Positions 7,684 to 15,667 of a stretch of DNA of 64,000 nt are shown piece after piece (the first letter of the stretch is position 1; each line of letters begins with the position of its first letter). Source of the stretch: an uncultured Alphaproteobacteria bacterium (lineage in GTDB: Bacteria > Pseudomonadota > Alphaproteobacteria > SP197); NCBI GenBank assembly GCA_958295695.1, contig OY282363.1, positions 2,236,225 through 2,300,224 of the forward strand, read 5' to 3'. Under the pieces are notes generated by a model that was not told where the DNA came from, made no database searches, and was given only the letters and a program-made list of their open reading frames with translations. The translations under genes were made by a program, and so were the position numbers.

Positions 7684-8625
7684 TCAGAGTGAGTTCAGGA
7701 ATGTCTCGACCTCGGCCGGCGTCTCGACGGACGACGTCCGAAGGTCGCGGTCGATGCGCCGGACGAGGCCGGACAGGGTCCTGCCGGCGCCGAGCTCGAC
7801 GACCGCGCGGACGCCGCGCTCGCCCAGCCCCGTCATGCTCTCGCGCCAGCGCACGGTGGCGGTGACCTGGGCGACGAGCAGGGCGCGCAGCGTTTCCGGC
7901 TCCGTTTCCGGCCGGGCCGTGACGTTGGCGATCACGGGAGCGGCGGGCGGGGCAATCGTCGCCGCCGCCAGCGCCTCGGCCACCGCTTCGGCGGCGGGTC
8001 GCATGAGCGGACAATGGAACGGCGCGCTCACCGGAAGCGTCACGGCGCGCTTCGCGCCCTTGTCTTTCGCGATCTCCGCGGCCTTCTCGACAGCGGCCGC
8101 GGCGCCGCTCACCACCACCTGGCCGGGCGCGTTGTCGTTGGCGACCGCGCAGACGCCGGCGGCCGAGGCTTCCCCGGCGATGGCGCCGACATCGTCGATC
8201 CCGAGGCCCAGGATCGCCGCCATGGCTCCCTCGCCGACCGGCACGGCGTCCTGCATGGCCTCGCCGCGCACGCGCAGGAGCCGCGCGGTGACGTCGAGCG
8301 GCAGCGCCCCGGCGGCGACGAGCGCCGAAAACTCGCCCAGCGAATGGCCCGCGACCATGGCGCACATCCGGTCCGTCGCCGTCGCGCCCTCCCGTTCCAG
8401 CACGCGCAACACGGCGATCGACGAGGCCATGAGGGCGGGCTGGGCGTTCCGCGTCAGGGTCAGCTCGTCCTCGGGGCCTTCGCGCATCAGCCGGAAGAGG
8501 CGCTGGCCCAGCGCCTCGTCGACCTCCTCGAAGACCTCGCGGGCGGCGCCGAAGGCTTCGGCCAACTCGGCGCCCATGCCCGGACGCTGGCTGCCCTGGC
8601 CCGGAAAGACGAACACTCGGGACAT
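7684..8625 (-). CDS. fabD: Malonyl-CoA:ACP transacylase
   Basis: 313 residues, the usual size. The enzyme loads malonyl groups onto ACP. It begins MSRVFVFPGQGSQRPGMG with the oxyanion Gln in GQGSQ. The nucleophile Ser is in AGHSLGEFSAL, the catalytic His in SAPFHCPLM, and substrate Arg in LLRVRGEAMQ. The ATG at 8625 is chosen because longer in-frame extensions upstream run into non-coding transposase-relic DNA. It is the first gene of the remaining fabD-fabG operon. Confidence 0.96.
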   Translation of the reverse strand: MSRVFVFPGQGSQRPGMGAELAEAFGAAREVFEEVDEALGQRLFRLMREGPEDELTLTRNAQPALMASSIAVLRVLEREGATATDRMCAMVAGHSLGEFSALVAAGALPLDVTARLLRVRGEAMQDAVPVGEGAMAAILGLGIDDVGAIAGEASAAGVCAVANDNAPGQVVVSGAAAAVEKAAEIAKDKGAKRAVTLPVSAPFHCPLMRPAAEAVAEALAAATIAPPAAPVIANVTARPETEPETLRALLVAQVTATVRWRESMTGLGERGVRAVVELGAGRTLSGLVRRIDRDLRTSSVETPAEVETFLNSL

Positions 8626-8738
8626 GACCGCGGTTTCCCCAGATCGGCGCGCCGGAACGGAGCGGACGCCCGGCGGAGCGCGAGACAATGGACGGCCCGC
8701 GCGCCATGTCAACCGGCGCCCCGGGGCTTCATCTATCG

Positions 8739-9036
8739 CTAGCGAGTAGATTTGTCCGTTTTCGGTAGCCCATGGATTGACCGCTTCTGTTGGGGTTGTC
8801 GGTCCGGGGGGAAGCCGGTCGCGCGGCCGTCCGGGTTGGGGGCCGGAGGGGAGAGCCGTCGGCCCGGTGGCGGGCGAGACATCCGGGTCCGTGGAAGACG
8901 GCGAGGGTTCCGTCGGGATGCTCGTGGACACGGACCTTGGCCTTGACGTAGCGGGGTCTGTGTCGGCCCGTGGGTATCCGCGAGTCGCGCCGACCGTAGC
9001 ACACGGTGTTGTTGCGCCCGACGACTCGGTCTGCGT
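8739..9036 (-). pseudogene. Transposase C-terminal relic (ISNCY/integrase-core type)
   Basis: The minus strand reads NNTVCYGRRDSRIPTGRHR, then YVKAKVRVHEHPDGTLAVFH and GPGCLARHRADG, resembling the C-terminal beta-barrel end of integrase-core transposases of ISNCY type. A frameshift then moves the reading to the frame ending RQPQQKRSIHGLPKTDKSTR at 8739. No catalytic core or terminal inverted repeats are left. Family naming is from memory of the motif. Confidence 0.5.
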
Positions 9037-9088
9037 GCGGGCGGAGGATGTCGTCGATCCGGTCGGGTCTGGCGCGCGGCTCGCCGGC

Positions 9089-9397
9089 ATGGACAACACG
9101 CTGGAGGAAGCGTCCGCCGACGTCGGCGCCGGCGAATGGGCGACCTTCCGCCGCGGCGCGCCGCGGCGCATCGCTCCGGGCGCGGTCGGCGGGGCGCCGC
9201 CCGCGTTCATCGTCTCCATGGACGGCCCGGCGATCGCCCACTTCACCGCCGGCGTCGATTCGACCGCGCCGCCGGTCTTCATCCACGGCATGCCGCGGCG
9301 CGGGGTGAAACCCGAGATCGACGCCATCGCCACGCCGACGCCGATATTCTCGTTCCTCGTCGCCTCGCTCGGCCTCTATCCGCGCCGGCGAAGCTGA
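9089..9397 (+). CDS. Hypothetical protein, probably a 3' gene remnant
   Basis: 102 codons from an ATG at 9089 (MDNTLEEASADVGAGEWATF) to TGA at 9395-9397. Nearly all third positions are G or C, as in real genes of this genome. There is a plausible hydrophobic core (APPAFIVSMDGPAIAHFTAG, PIFSFLVASLGLYP). The frame is open further upstream but there runs through the transposase relic on the other strand, so the true 5' end was probably lost when that element inserted. No family is recognised. Confidence 0.35.
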   Translation: MDNTLEEASADVGAGEWATFRRGAPRRIAPGAVGGAPPAFIVSMDGPAIAHFTAGVDSTAPPVFIHGMPRRGVKPEIDAIATPTPIFSFLVASLGLYPRRRS

Positions 9398-9424
9398 ACC
9401 GTGGACCCGGACGAGGACGCGCGC

Positions 9425-9452
9425 TTGCGCGGGAAGCGTTTTCGACTATAGT
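9425..9452 (+). promoter_or_regulatory. Candidate sigma-70 promoter for rpsF operon
   Basis: TTGCGC at 9425-9430 and TATAGT at 9447-9452 are separated by 16 bases, 92 bases before the rpsF ATG. It is the only good -10 match in the 147-base gap. Confidence 0.5.
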
Positions 9453-9544
9453 GTGCGCCCTTCGCGGCCGCGGCGGTCCCGATCGGCCGCGCGCCGTTCC
9501 GGCGTCCGGGACAATCCGGTGAATCACGACAAGAGGAAGGTTCG

Positions 9545-9928
9545 ATGCCTTTCTACGAGAGCACGTTCATCGTCCGCCCCGACGCCTCGCCCCAGCAGGT
9601 CGAGACGCTGGCCGGCGAGGTGGAGGACATGATCCGCGAGCGCGGCGGCCAGGCGCCCAAGACCGAGATCTGGGGCCTCAAGTCGCTGGCCTACCGGATC
9701 AAGAAGAGCCGCAAGGGCCACTACGTCTTCATGAACGTGGAAGCCTCGGCCGAAACGCTGGGCGAGCTGGAGCGCGGCCTGCGCTTCAACGAGGACATCC
9801 TGCGCTACATGTCGGTCAAGGTCGATGCGCTCGATCCCGAGGCATCGCCCATGATACGCAACAAGTCGAACCGGGACGACCGGTCGATCCGACGCCACGG
9901 CGAAGAACAGAAAGACGGAAAAGAGTGA
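9545..9928 (+). CDS. rpsF: 30S ribosomal protein S6
   Basis: 127 residues. S6 binds the central domain of 16S rRNA as a heterodimer with S18. The N terminus [20 protein letters not shown] and the core [20 protein letters not shown] are diagnostic. AGAGGAAGG is a good ribosome site before the ATG. A basic C-terminal tail follows the S6 fold. Its stop overlaps the rpsR start (TGATG). Confidence 0.97.
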   Translation: MPFYESTFIVRPDASPQQVETLAGEVEDMIRERGGQAPKTEIWGLKSLAYRIKKSRKGHYVFMNVEASAETLGELERGLRFNEDILRYMSVKVDALDPEASPMIRNKSNRDDRSIRRHGEEQKDGKE

Positions 9929-10164
9929 TGTCGATGGCCCCTCGCCGCCCCTTCTGGCGCCGCCGCAAGACCTGCCCGTTCTCCGGTCCCAACGCGCCGA
10001 AGATCGACTACAAGGACGTCAAGCTCCTGCAGCGCTACATCTCCGAGCGCGGCAAGATCGTGCCGTCGCGCATCACCGCCGTGTCGGCCAAGAAGCAGCG
10101 CGAGCTCGCGCGCGCCATCAAGCGCGCCCGGTATCTCGCGTTGCTGCCCTACGTCGCGAACTAG
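9928..10164 (+). CDS. rpsR: 30S ribosomal protein S18
   Basis: 78 residues ([20 protein letters not shown] onward) with the family core [19 protein letters not shown] and [20 protein letters not shown]. It pairs with S6 on the platform of the 30S subunit. A second ATG at 9934 is an equally possible start. It overlaps rpsF by one base. Confidence 0.96.
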   Translation: MSMAPRRPFWRRRKTCPFSGPNAPKIDYKDVKLLQRYISERGKIVPSRITAVSAKKQRELARAIKRARYLALLPYVAN

Positions 10165-10196
10165 CTCCGGCGAACCGGTCCGAACCGGCCGGTCCC

Positions 10197-11195
10197 GTGC
10201 CCGGTCTCTACATACCGCTGGTCGCGCTCGTGGCCGGCTTCTCAAGCGCGGCGCTCTACGTCGTCGGGCTCGGCGGCTCCGTCTGGGGCGTGTTCCTCGT
10301 CCTGATCTCGCCCCTTCCGATCTACATCGCGGGCCTGAAATGGGGCTCCCTCGCGGCCGGCGCGGCGGGCGTCTTCGCGGTCATGGCCGCGGTCGTCGCC
10401 GGCGACCTCCTGCTCGCCAGCGTGTTCAGCGTGGCGTTCATGATGCCGGCCTTCTTCCTGACCCATCTCGCGATCCGGCCGGTGGGAGGCGACGGGGACG
10501 ATCCGGTCTGGCCCGGGGCGACCCGGCTGACGCTGGCCCTCATGGCGGTCGGGCTCCTGGAGGTCGCGGTCGCGGCCCTGGCGATCTCGATGACCGAGGC
10601 GGGCCTGCCGGGGACCGTGCGCAGCAATCTGAGCCTGCTCGCCGAATCCCTCTATGGCGCGCGCTCGAGCCACGGTCCGGACGCCGTGACCGATGTCGTC
10701 GACCTCGTGGACTTCTGGGACTCGCTCGTGCTGGGCTGCATCCTGGCGGTCGTGCTGGCGGCCCACGCGGCCATGGGCGCCCTGGCCCAGGGCCTGGTGA
10801 GCGGCGGCGCGACGCCCCTGCGGCCGTCTCCCGCGTTCGGCCGGCTCCGGCTGCCGGCATGGCCTTCCGTCGCGGCCCTCCTGCTGGCGGCGACCGTCCT
10901 CGGACTCGACGCGCTGGAGGGCGACCGGGTGGGAACCGCCGGATTCCTGATCCACGTCCTGACGGGATTCCTTCTGGTGTTGTGCGTGGGTTTTCTGCTA
11001 CAGGGCCTCGCCGTCCTGCACGCGCTGACGCGCGGCATGGGCGCGCAGCCCTTTATCCTGGCGGGCTCCTACATGGCGGTGCTCGTCTTCCAGCCGTTCG
11101 GCGCCATGGTCTTCGCCGCTGTCGGGTTCGCCGAATGCTGGGCCAACTTTCGCGAACGGTTCGGCGTCGGAGACGACGCCGCGACGGAGAGGTAG
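10197..11195 (+). CDS. DUF2232 (YybS-like) integral membrane protein
   Basis: 332 residues from GTG 10197, mostly hydrophobic, with about eight predicted membrane helices (for example YIPLVALVAGFSSAALYVVG and VLVFQPFGAMVFAAVGFAEC). DUF2232 proteins are commonly encoded between rpsR and rplI in alphaproteobacteria, as here. Function is unproven; the fold resembles small-molecule membrane carriers. It ends directly against the rplI start codon, so translation is likely coupled. Confidence 0.85.
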   Translation: MPGLYIPLVALVAGFSSAALYVVGLGGSVWGVFLVLISPLPIYIAGLKWGSLAAGAAGVFAVMAAVVAGDLLLASVFSVAFMMPAFFLTHLAIRPVGGDGDDPVWPGATRLTLALMAVGLLEVAVAALAISMTEAGLPGTVRSNLSLLAESLYGARSSHGPDAVTDVVDLVDFWDSLVLGCILAVVLAAHAAMGALAQGLVSGGATPLRPSPAFGRLRLPAWPSVAALLLAATVLGLDALEGDRVGTAGFLIHVLTGFLLVLCVGFLLQGLAVLHALTRGMGAQPFILAGSYMAVLVFQPFGAMVFAAVGFAECWANFRERFGVGDDAATER

Positions 11196-11846
11196 ATGGA
11201 CGTCGTCCTTCTGGAACGGATCGACAAGCTGGGCCGGATGGGCGACGTGGTGTCCGTGCGTCCCGGCCACGCCCGCAACTTCCTGATCCCGCGGGGCAAG
11301 GCGCTGCGAGCGAGCGAGGAGAACGTGGCGCGCTTCGAGGCCGAGCGCGCCGAGCGCGAGGCCGGCAACGCCGAACGGCGCGGCGGCGCCGAGGACCTCG
11401 CCTCGAGGATCGAAGGCGCGCACGTCACGCTGATCCGGCAGGCCTCCGACAACCTGCAGCTCTACGGCTCGGTCAAGGCGCGCGATATCGCCGACGGTCT
11501 GGTCGAGCAGGGCTTCGACATCGACCGGCGCAATGTCGTGCTCTCCGGGCCCATCAAGACGCTGGGCCTCCATACGGTGACCGCCATGCTGCATCCGGAG
11601 GTCTCGACGACCGTGATCGCCAACGTGGCGCGCACCCCGGACGAGGCGCGGCTCCAGCAGGAGACCGGAAAGGCCGTCGGCCGCGAGGGAGACGAGGACG
11701 ACGAGGCGGACGCCGAAGCGCCCGCGCTTGAGGAACTCGTCGGGGCCGAGGCGGCCGATCGGACCGCCGAGGACCTCGCCTTCGAGGGGGAAGCCCCCGG
11801 AGACGAGACTCCGCGGGACGGCGGCGGCGGGGACCGGAAAGCCTGA
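11196..11846 (+). CDS. rplI: 50S ribosomal protein L9 with long acidic tail
   Basis: 216 residues. The N-terminal domain (MDVVLLERIDKLGRMGDVVS, RPGHARNFLIPRGKAL) and the C-terminal domain (residues about 70-150) are standard L9. After residue about 155 comes a tail rich in Glu and Asp (GDEDDEADAEAPALEEL), about 60 residues longer than the 149-residue E. coli protein. Acidic extensions occur in alphaproteobacterial L9. The start ATG touches the preceding stop codon. Confidence 0.95.
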   Translation: MDVVLLERIDKLGRMGDVVSVRPGHARNFLIPRGKALRASEENVARFEAERAEREAGNAERRGGAEDLASRIEGAHVTLIRQASDNLQLYGSVKARDIADGLVEQGFDIDRRNVVLSGPIKTLGLHTVTAMLHPEVSTTVIANVARTPDEARLQQETGKAVGREGDEDDEADAEAPALEELVGAEAADRTAEDLAFEGEAPGDETPRDGGGGDRKA

Positions 11847-11890
11847 ATCCTCCCGCCGGGGCCACCGCATCGGAGATCTGACGGCTCGCC

Positions 11891-12006
11891 TTCCCCTCGT
11901 CCCGCCCTTCGATACGCGGCCTTCGGCCGCTATCCGGGGCGAGGCGTGCGCGATCCCCTTCCCTCGTCCCGAGGTGGCGCGAAGCGCCGCATCGAGGGAC
12001 GGAATC
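11891..12006. repeat. Dispersed intergenic repeats, copies 3 and 4
   Basis: First module: CCCTTCGATACGCGGCCTTC then GGCCGCTATCCGGGGCGAGG (11905-11944). Second module: CCTCGTCCCGAGGTGGCGCG then AAGCGCCGCATCGAGGGACG (11962-12001). Each contains inverted halves able to fold into hairpins (GCGGCCTTCGGCCGC; GGCGCGAAGCGCC). They fill most of the 261-base gap between rplI and cfa. Confidence 0.6.
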
Positions 12007-12107
12007 GCCCGGCTAGCTTGTCGTTCGCGGCCCGCGCAGCCGTTGAGGACCGTTCGCGACGGCGCTAACATGGCCGCGACAAGACGTCCTCGCGCGGGAG
12101 ATGGGTC

Positions 12108-13322
12108 ATGCTTCTGGCCGGCATGTTCGATCGGTTCGTGACGGTCGGCGGCTTGCGGCTGATCGACGCGCACGGCGGGCGGCGCGACTTCGGGACCCCT
12201 GGAGCCGAACCCTCCGTCACGATCCGTCTGCACGATCCGGCGCTGCACTGGAAGATCGCGCTGGCGCCGCGCCTCGCCGTGGGCGAGGCCTACATGGACG
12301 GCGCGCTCACCATCGAGGACGGCACCATCGTCGATTTCTTCGAGGTGATCGGGCGCAACCTGAAGAATCTCCAGCGCGACGACACGATCGGCCGGGTCGC
12401 GGCCTGGCTGCGGCGCAACGTCGCGCGCCCGTTGCAGCAGAACAACCCGGTCGGGCGGGCCCGGAAGAACGTAGCCCACCACTACGACCTCTCCGACGAC
12501 CTTTTCGACCTCTTCCTCGACGGGGACCGCCAGTATTCCTGCGCCTACTTCGCGACGCCCAACAGCACGCTCGACCGGGCCCAGGCCGACAAGAAACGCC
12601 ACATCGCCTCCAAACTGCTTCTGGAACCGGGCATGACGGTGCTCGACATCGGCTCGGGCTGGGGAGGCATGGGCCTCTACCTGGCGCAAGCCGCCGACGT
12701 CGACGTGACCGGCGTGACGCTGTCGAAGGAGCAACACGGGGTCTCCAACGAGCGGGCCAGGCGGGCGGGCCTGGACAACCGGGTGCGGTTCGAGCTGAAG
12801 GACTACCGCGACCTCGACCGGCGCTTCGACCGGATCGTCTCCGTCGGCATGTTCGAGCACGTCGGAGCGCGGCACTACCTGGAGTTCTTCCGAAAGGTCC
12901 GCGGGCTTCTCGGCGACGGCGGCGTGATGCTGCTCCATTCCATCGGCCGGTTCTCGGAGCCGGGCAACACCAACGCCTGGCTCAGGAAGTACATTTTCCC
13001 CGGCGGCTACACGCCCGCGCTCTCGGAAGTGTTCGCCGCCCTGGAGCGCGCCGGGCTGATCTCGACCGATATGGAGATCCTGAAGACCCACTACGCCGAG
13101 ACGCTCAAGCACTGGCACCGCCGCTTCAACGACAACCGCGAGCGCGTGCGCGAGCTCTACGACGAGCGCTTCTGCCGCATGTGGGAGTTCTACCTGCTGG
13201 GCTGCGAGGCGGCCTTCCGCCACGACGACCAGATGGTTTTCCAGCTCCAGCTCGCCAGAGAGCGCCACGCGACGCCCGAGACCCGCGACTACATGGTCGA
13301 CTGGGAACGCGCCCGCGCATGA
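12108..13322 (+). CDS. cfa: Cyclopropane-fatty-acyl-phospholipid synthase family methyltransferase
   Basis: 404 residues. The family transfers a methylene from SAM to unsaturated acyl chains of membrane phospholipids. An N-terminal lipid-binding part (residues 1-100) precedes NNPVGRARKNVAHHYDLSDD and LFDLFLDGDRQYSCAYF, both family signatures. The SAM motif is VLDIGSGWGGMGLYLAQ and a second conserved motif is VSVGMFEHVGARHY. The core rpsF-rplI and dnaB groups are usually adjacent; this gene and the next hydrolase lie between them. The stop overlaps the next ATG (ATGA). Confidence 0.9.
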   Translation: MLLAGMFDRFVTVGGLRLIDAHGGRRDFGTPGAEPSVTIRLHDPALHWKIALAPRLAVGEAYMDGALTIEDGTIVDFFEVIGRNLKNLQRDDTIGRVAAWLRRNVARPLQQNNPVGRARKNVAHHYDLSDDLFDLFLDGDRQYSCAYFATPNSTLDRAQADKKRHIASKLLLEPGMTVLDIGSGWGGMGLYLAQAADVDVTGVTLSKEQHGVSNERARRAGLDNRVRFELKDYRDLDRRFDRIVSVGMFEHVGARHYLEFFRKVRGLLGDGGVMLLHSIGRFSEPGNTNAWLRKYIFPGGYTPALSEVFAALERAGLISTDMEILKTHYAETLKHWHRRFNDNRERVRELYDERFCRMWEFYLLGCEAAFRHDDQMVFQLQLARERHATPETRDYMVDWERARA

Positions 13323-13999
13323 CGGCGCGGAAGATTCCGGGCGACCCGCTGCCTTTCCCCCAGAGGGGCGGGCTGGACCCGGCGCGGACGGCGCTCCTGG
13401 TGATCGACATGCAGCGCGATTTCTGCGCCGCCGGCGGCTACATGCACCGCCTGGGCCGCGACCTGGAGCGCCTGCGCGCGCCCATCGGCCCGATACGGCG
13501 CCTTGTGGACGCGGCCCGCCGCGCCGGGCTGTTCGTGGCCCATACGCGCGAAGGCTACGCGCCGGACCTTTCGGACCTCCAGCCCTGGAAGGCGGCGGGT
13601 CCCGTCCACGAAGCCATCGGCGGCGAGGGGCCGCTGGGCCGGGCCCTGGTGCGGGGCGAGCGCGGCTGGGACTTCATCGACGAGCTCGCGCCCGCGCCCG
13701 GCGAGCCGGTCTACGACAAGGCCGGCTACGGCGCCTTCGCGACGACGACGCTGGGCGACGACCTCGCCGAACGCGGCGTCGGCGCGGCGATCCTGACCGG
13801 TCTCACCGCCGACTGCTGCGTCACCTCGACCCTGCGCGAGGCGCTCGACCGCGGCCTCGACTGCATGGTGATCGAGGACTGCGTGGCCGCCGCCAGCGCC
13901 CGCCGCCACGACGCGGCGCTCGACCTCATCCGCGCGGCCGGCGGCGCGTTCGGGGCCCTGGGCCGGAGCGACGACACGATCGCGACGCTGGCGGCCTGA
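13319..13999 (+). CDS. Isochorismatase-family cysteine hydrolase
   Basis: 226 residues. The catalytic triad is visible: Asp in LLVIDMQRDFC, Lys in VYDKAGYGAF and Cys in LTGLTADCCVTSTLREALD. This layout fits amidohydrolases such as biuret, ureidoacrylate or N-carbamoyl hydrolases rather than true isochorismatase; the substrate cannot be told from sequence. The ATG at 13319 overlaps the cfa stop, so the two are co-transcribed. Confidence 0.85.
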   Translation: MTARKIPGDPLPFPQRGGLDPARTALLVIDMQRDFCAAGGYMHRLGRDLERLRAPIGPIRRLVDAARRAGLFVAHTREGYAPDLSDLQPWKAAGPVHEAIGGEGPLGRALVRGERGWDFIDELAPAPGEPVYDKAGYGAFATTTLGDDLAERGVGAAILTGLTADCCVTSTLREALDRGLDCMVIEDCVAAASARRHDAALDLIRAAGGAFGALGRSDDTIATLAA

Positions 14000-14056
14000 C
14001 GCCCGCGAGGCGGAATCGGGTCGCCGGGTCGAACGGGGAGCAGGCCTGCTCGGTTA

Positions 14057-14096
14057 CCCCCGCATTCACCGGAATTCTCCGGTGGGATGCGCGGGG
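14057..14096. other. Strong stem-loop upstream of dnaB
   Basis: CACCGGA-ATTC-TCCGGTG (14067-14084) is a perfect 7-bp inverted repeat with a 4-base loop. It is extended by CCCCGCAT on the left and ATGCGCGGGG on the right, giving a long imperfect hairpin. No T-run follows, so it is either a weak terminator after the hydrolase or a structured leader of dnaB, which starts 50 bases later. Confidence 0.6.
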
Positions 14097-14146
14097 CGGT
14101 TCGACTACACACGGCGGATCGCCCGAGAGCCGAGCCCCGCTCCGCC

Positions 14147-15667
14147 ATGGTCCACGCCGACATCGCCGATCCCGCCGCCGACGCTCCCGGATACCGGGAG
14201 ATGCCGCACAACGAGGACGCGGAACAGGCGCTTCTGGGGGCCATGCTCGTCAACAACGAGGTCCTCAACCGCGTCGAGGACTTCCTCGGCCCCGAGCACT
14301 TCTTCATCCCCGTCCACGGCCGCATCTACGAGGCGATCCAGCGCATCGCGGAGAAGGCGCAGATCGCCAACCCGATCACGCTGAAGACCTATTTCGAGAA
14401 CGACGAGTCGCTCGGCGCGGTCGGCGGCGCGACCTATCTCGCCAGGCTGGCGTCGAGCGCGGCGACGATCATCAACGCCCGGGAGTACGCGCGCCAGATC
14501 CACGAGCACCACATCCGCCGCCGTCTGATCGAGATCGGCGAGGACATGGTCAACGACGCCTTCGAGCCTTCCGTGGACGACAGCGCGGAAAGCCAGATCG
14601 AGCGGTCGGAGAAATTCCTCTTCGACCTCGCCGAGGCCGGCCGCAACGACAGCGATTTCCGCAGCTTCCGCGACATCATGGCGGAGACGCTCAAGGTCAT
14701 GGAGGCCGCCTACCGCCAGGAATCCGGCATGACCGGCGTGGCCACGGGCCTGCGCGACCTCGACGAACTTCTGGGCGGCCTTCACCGCAGCGACCTCGTC
14801 GTCCTCGCGTCGCGCCCGGCCATGGGCAAGACGGCCTTCGCGACGAACGTGTCGTTCCACGCGGCCAAGCGCTACAGGGCCGGCGTCGACGACGCCGGGA
14901 ACGCGCGCATCGAGGACGGCGCCGTCGTCGGCTTCTTCTCGCTGGAGATGTCGGCCGAACAGCTCGTCGGGCGCATCCTCGCCGAGGAGTCCGGCATCCC
15001 TTCCGAGATGCTGCGACGCGGCAACATCAACGCGCGCGATTTCGACTCTGTCGTGCGGGCCAGCCAGGAGCTCGCCCGCATCCCGCTCTACATCGACGAT
15101 ACGCCGGCGCTCACGATCGGCGCGCTGCGCACGCGCGCGCGCCGCCTCAAGCGCCAGCACGGCCTTTCGCTGGTCGTGGTCGACTATCTCCAGCTCGTGC
15201 GCCCGACCGCGCGGACGAACGCCGACAACCGGGTCCAGGAGGTCTCCGAGGTGACCCAGGGCCTGAAGGCGCTGGCCAAGGATCTCGACGTGCCGGTCCT
15301 GGCGCTCAGCCAGCTCAGCCGTGCGGTCGAGCAGCGCGAGGACAAGCGGCCCCTGCTCTCGGACCTGCGGGAATCCGGCTCGATCGAGCAGGACGCCGAC
15401 GTCGTCATGTTCCTCTACCGCGAGGACTACTACCTGCAGCGCCAGGAACCCCAGCCCAAGGCCGGAGAAGCCGATGACGACGCGAAGTTCCGCGAGCGCC
15501 TCGAAAACTGGCAGCGGCGCATGGAAAACAAGAAGGGGATCACCGAGGTGATCGTCGCCAAGCAGCGCCACGGCGCGACCGGCGATGTCGATGTCTATTT
15601 CGACGCGGCCACCACCAAATACACGGATCTGGAGGCGCGTTATTCTCCCGACGACGGCCCCGGTTGA
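14147..15667 (+). CDS. dnaB: Replicative DNA helicase
   Basis: 506 residues from ATG 14147 (MVHADIADPAADAPGYREMP); an upstream in-frame ATG at 14087 would begin inside the hairpin region and lacks conserved sequence. The N-terminal DnaB domain begins NEDAEQALLGAMLVNN. The RecA-type motor has Walker A in SRPAMGKTAFA, Walker B in LVVVDYLQL and the arginine-finger region ESGSIEQDADVVMFLYRED. A loop (YRAGVDDAGNARIEDGAVVG) inside the motor is typical of alphaproteobacteria. It unwinds DNA at the replication fork as a hexamer. Its 3' end overlaps alr. Confidence 0.97.
   Translation: MVHADIADPAADAPGYREMPHNEDAEQALLGAMLVNNEVLNRVEDFLGPEHFFIPVHGRIYEAIQRIAEKAQIANPITLKTYFENDESLGAVGGATYLARLASSAATIINAREYARQIHEHHIRRRLIEIGEDMVNDAFEPSVDDSAESQIERSEKFLFDLAEAGRNDSDFRSFRDIMAETLKVMEAAYRQESGMTGVATGLRDLDELLGGLHRSDLVVLASRPAMGKTAFATNVSFHAAKRYRAGVDDAGNARIEDGAVVGFFSLEMSAEQLVGRILAEESGIPSEMLRRGNINARDFDSVVRASQELARIPLYIDDTPALTIGALRTRARRLKRQHGLSLVVVDYLQLVRPTARTNADNRVQEVSEVTQGLKALAKDLDVPVLALSQLSRAVEQREDKRPLLSDLRESGSIEQDADVVMFLYREDYYLQRQEPQPKAGEADDDAKFRERLENWQRRMENKKGITEVIVAKQRHGATGDVDVYFDAATTKYTDLEARYSPDDGPG

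Noticed and set aside
8777-9088. 5' extension of the hypothetical ORF at 9089
   Set aside because: The upstream part lies over the transposase relic of the other strand and has no coding signal of its own.
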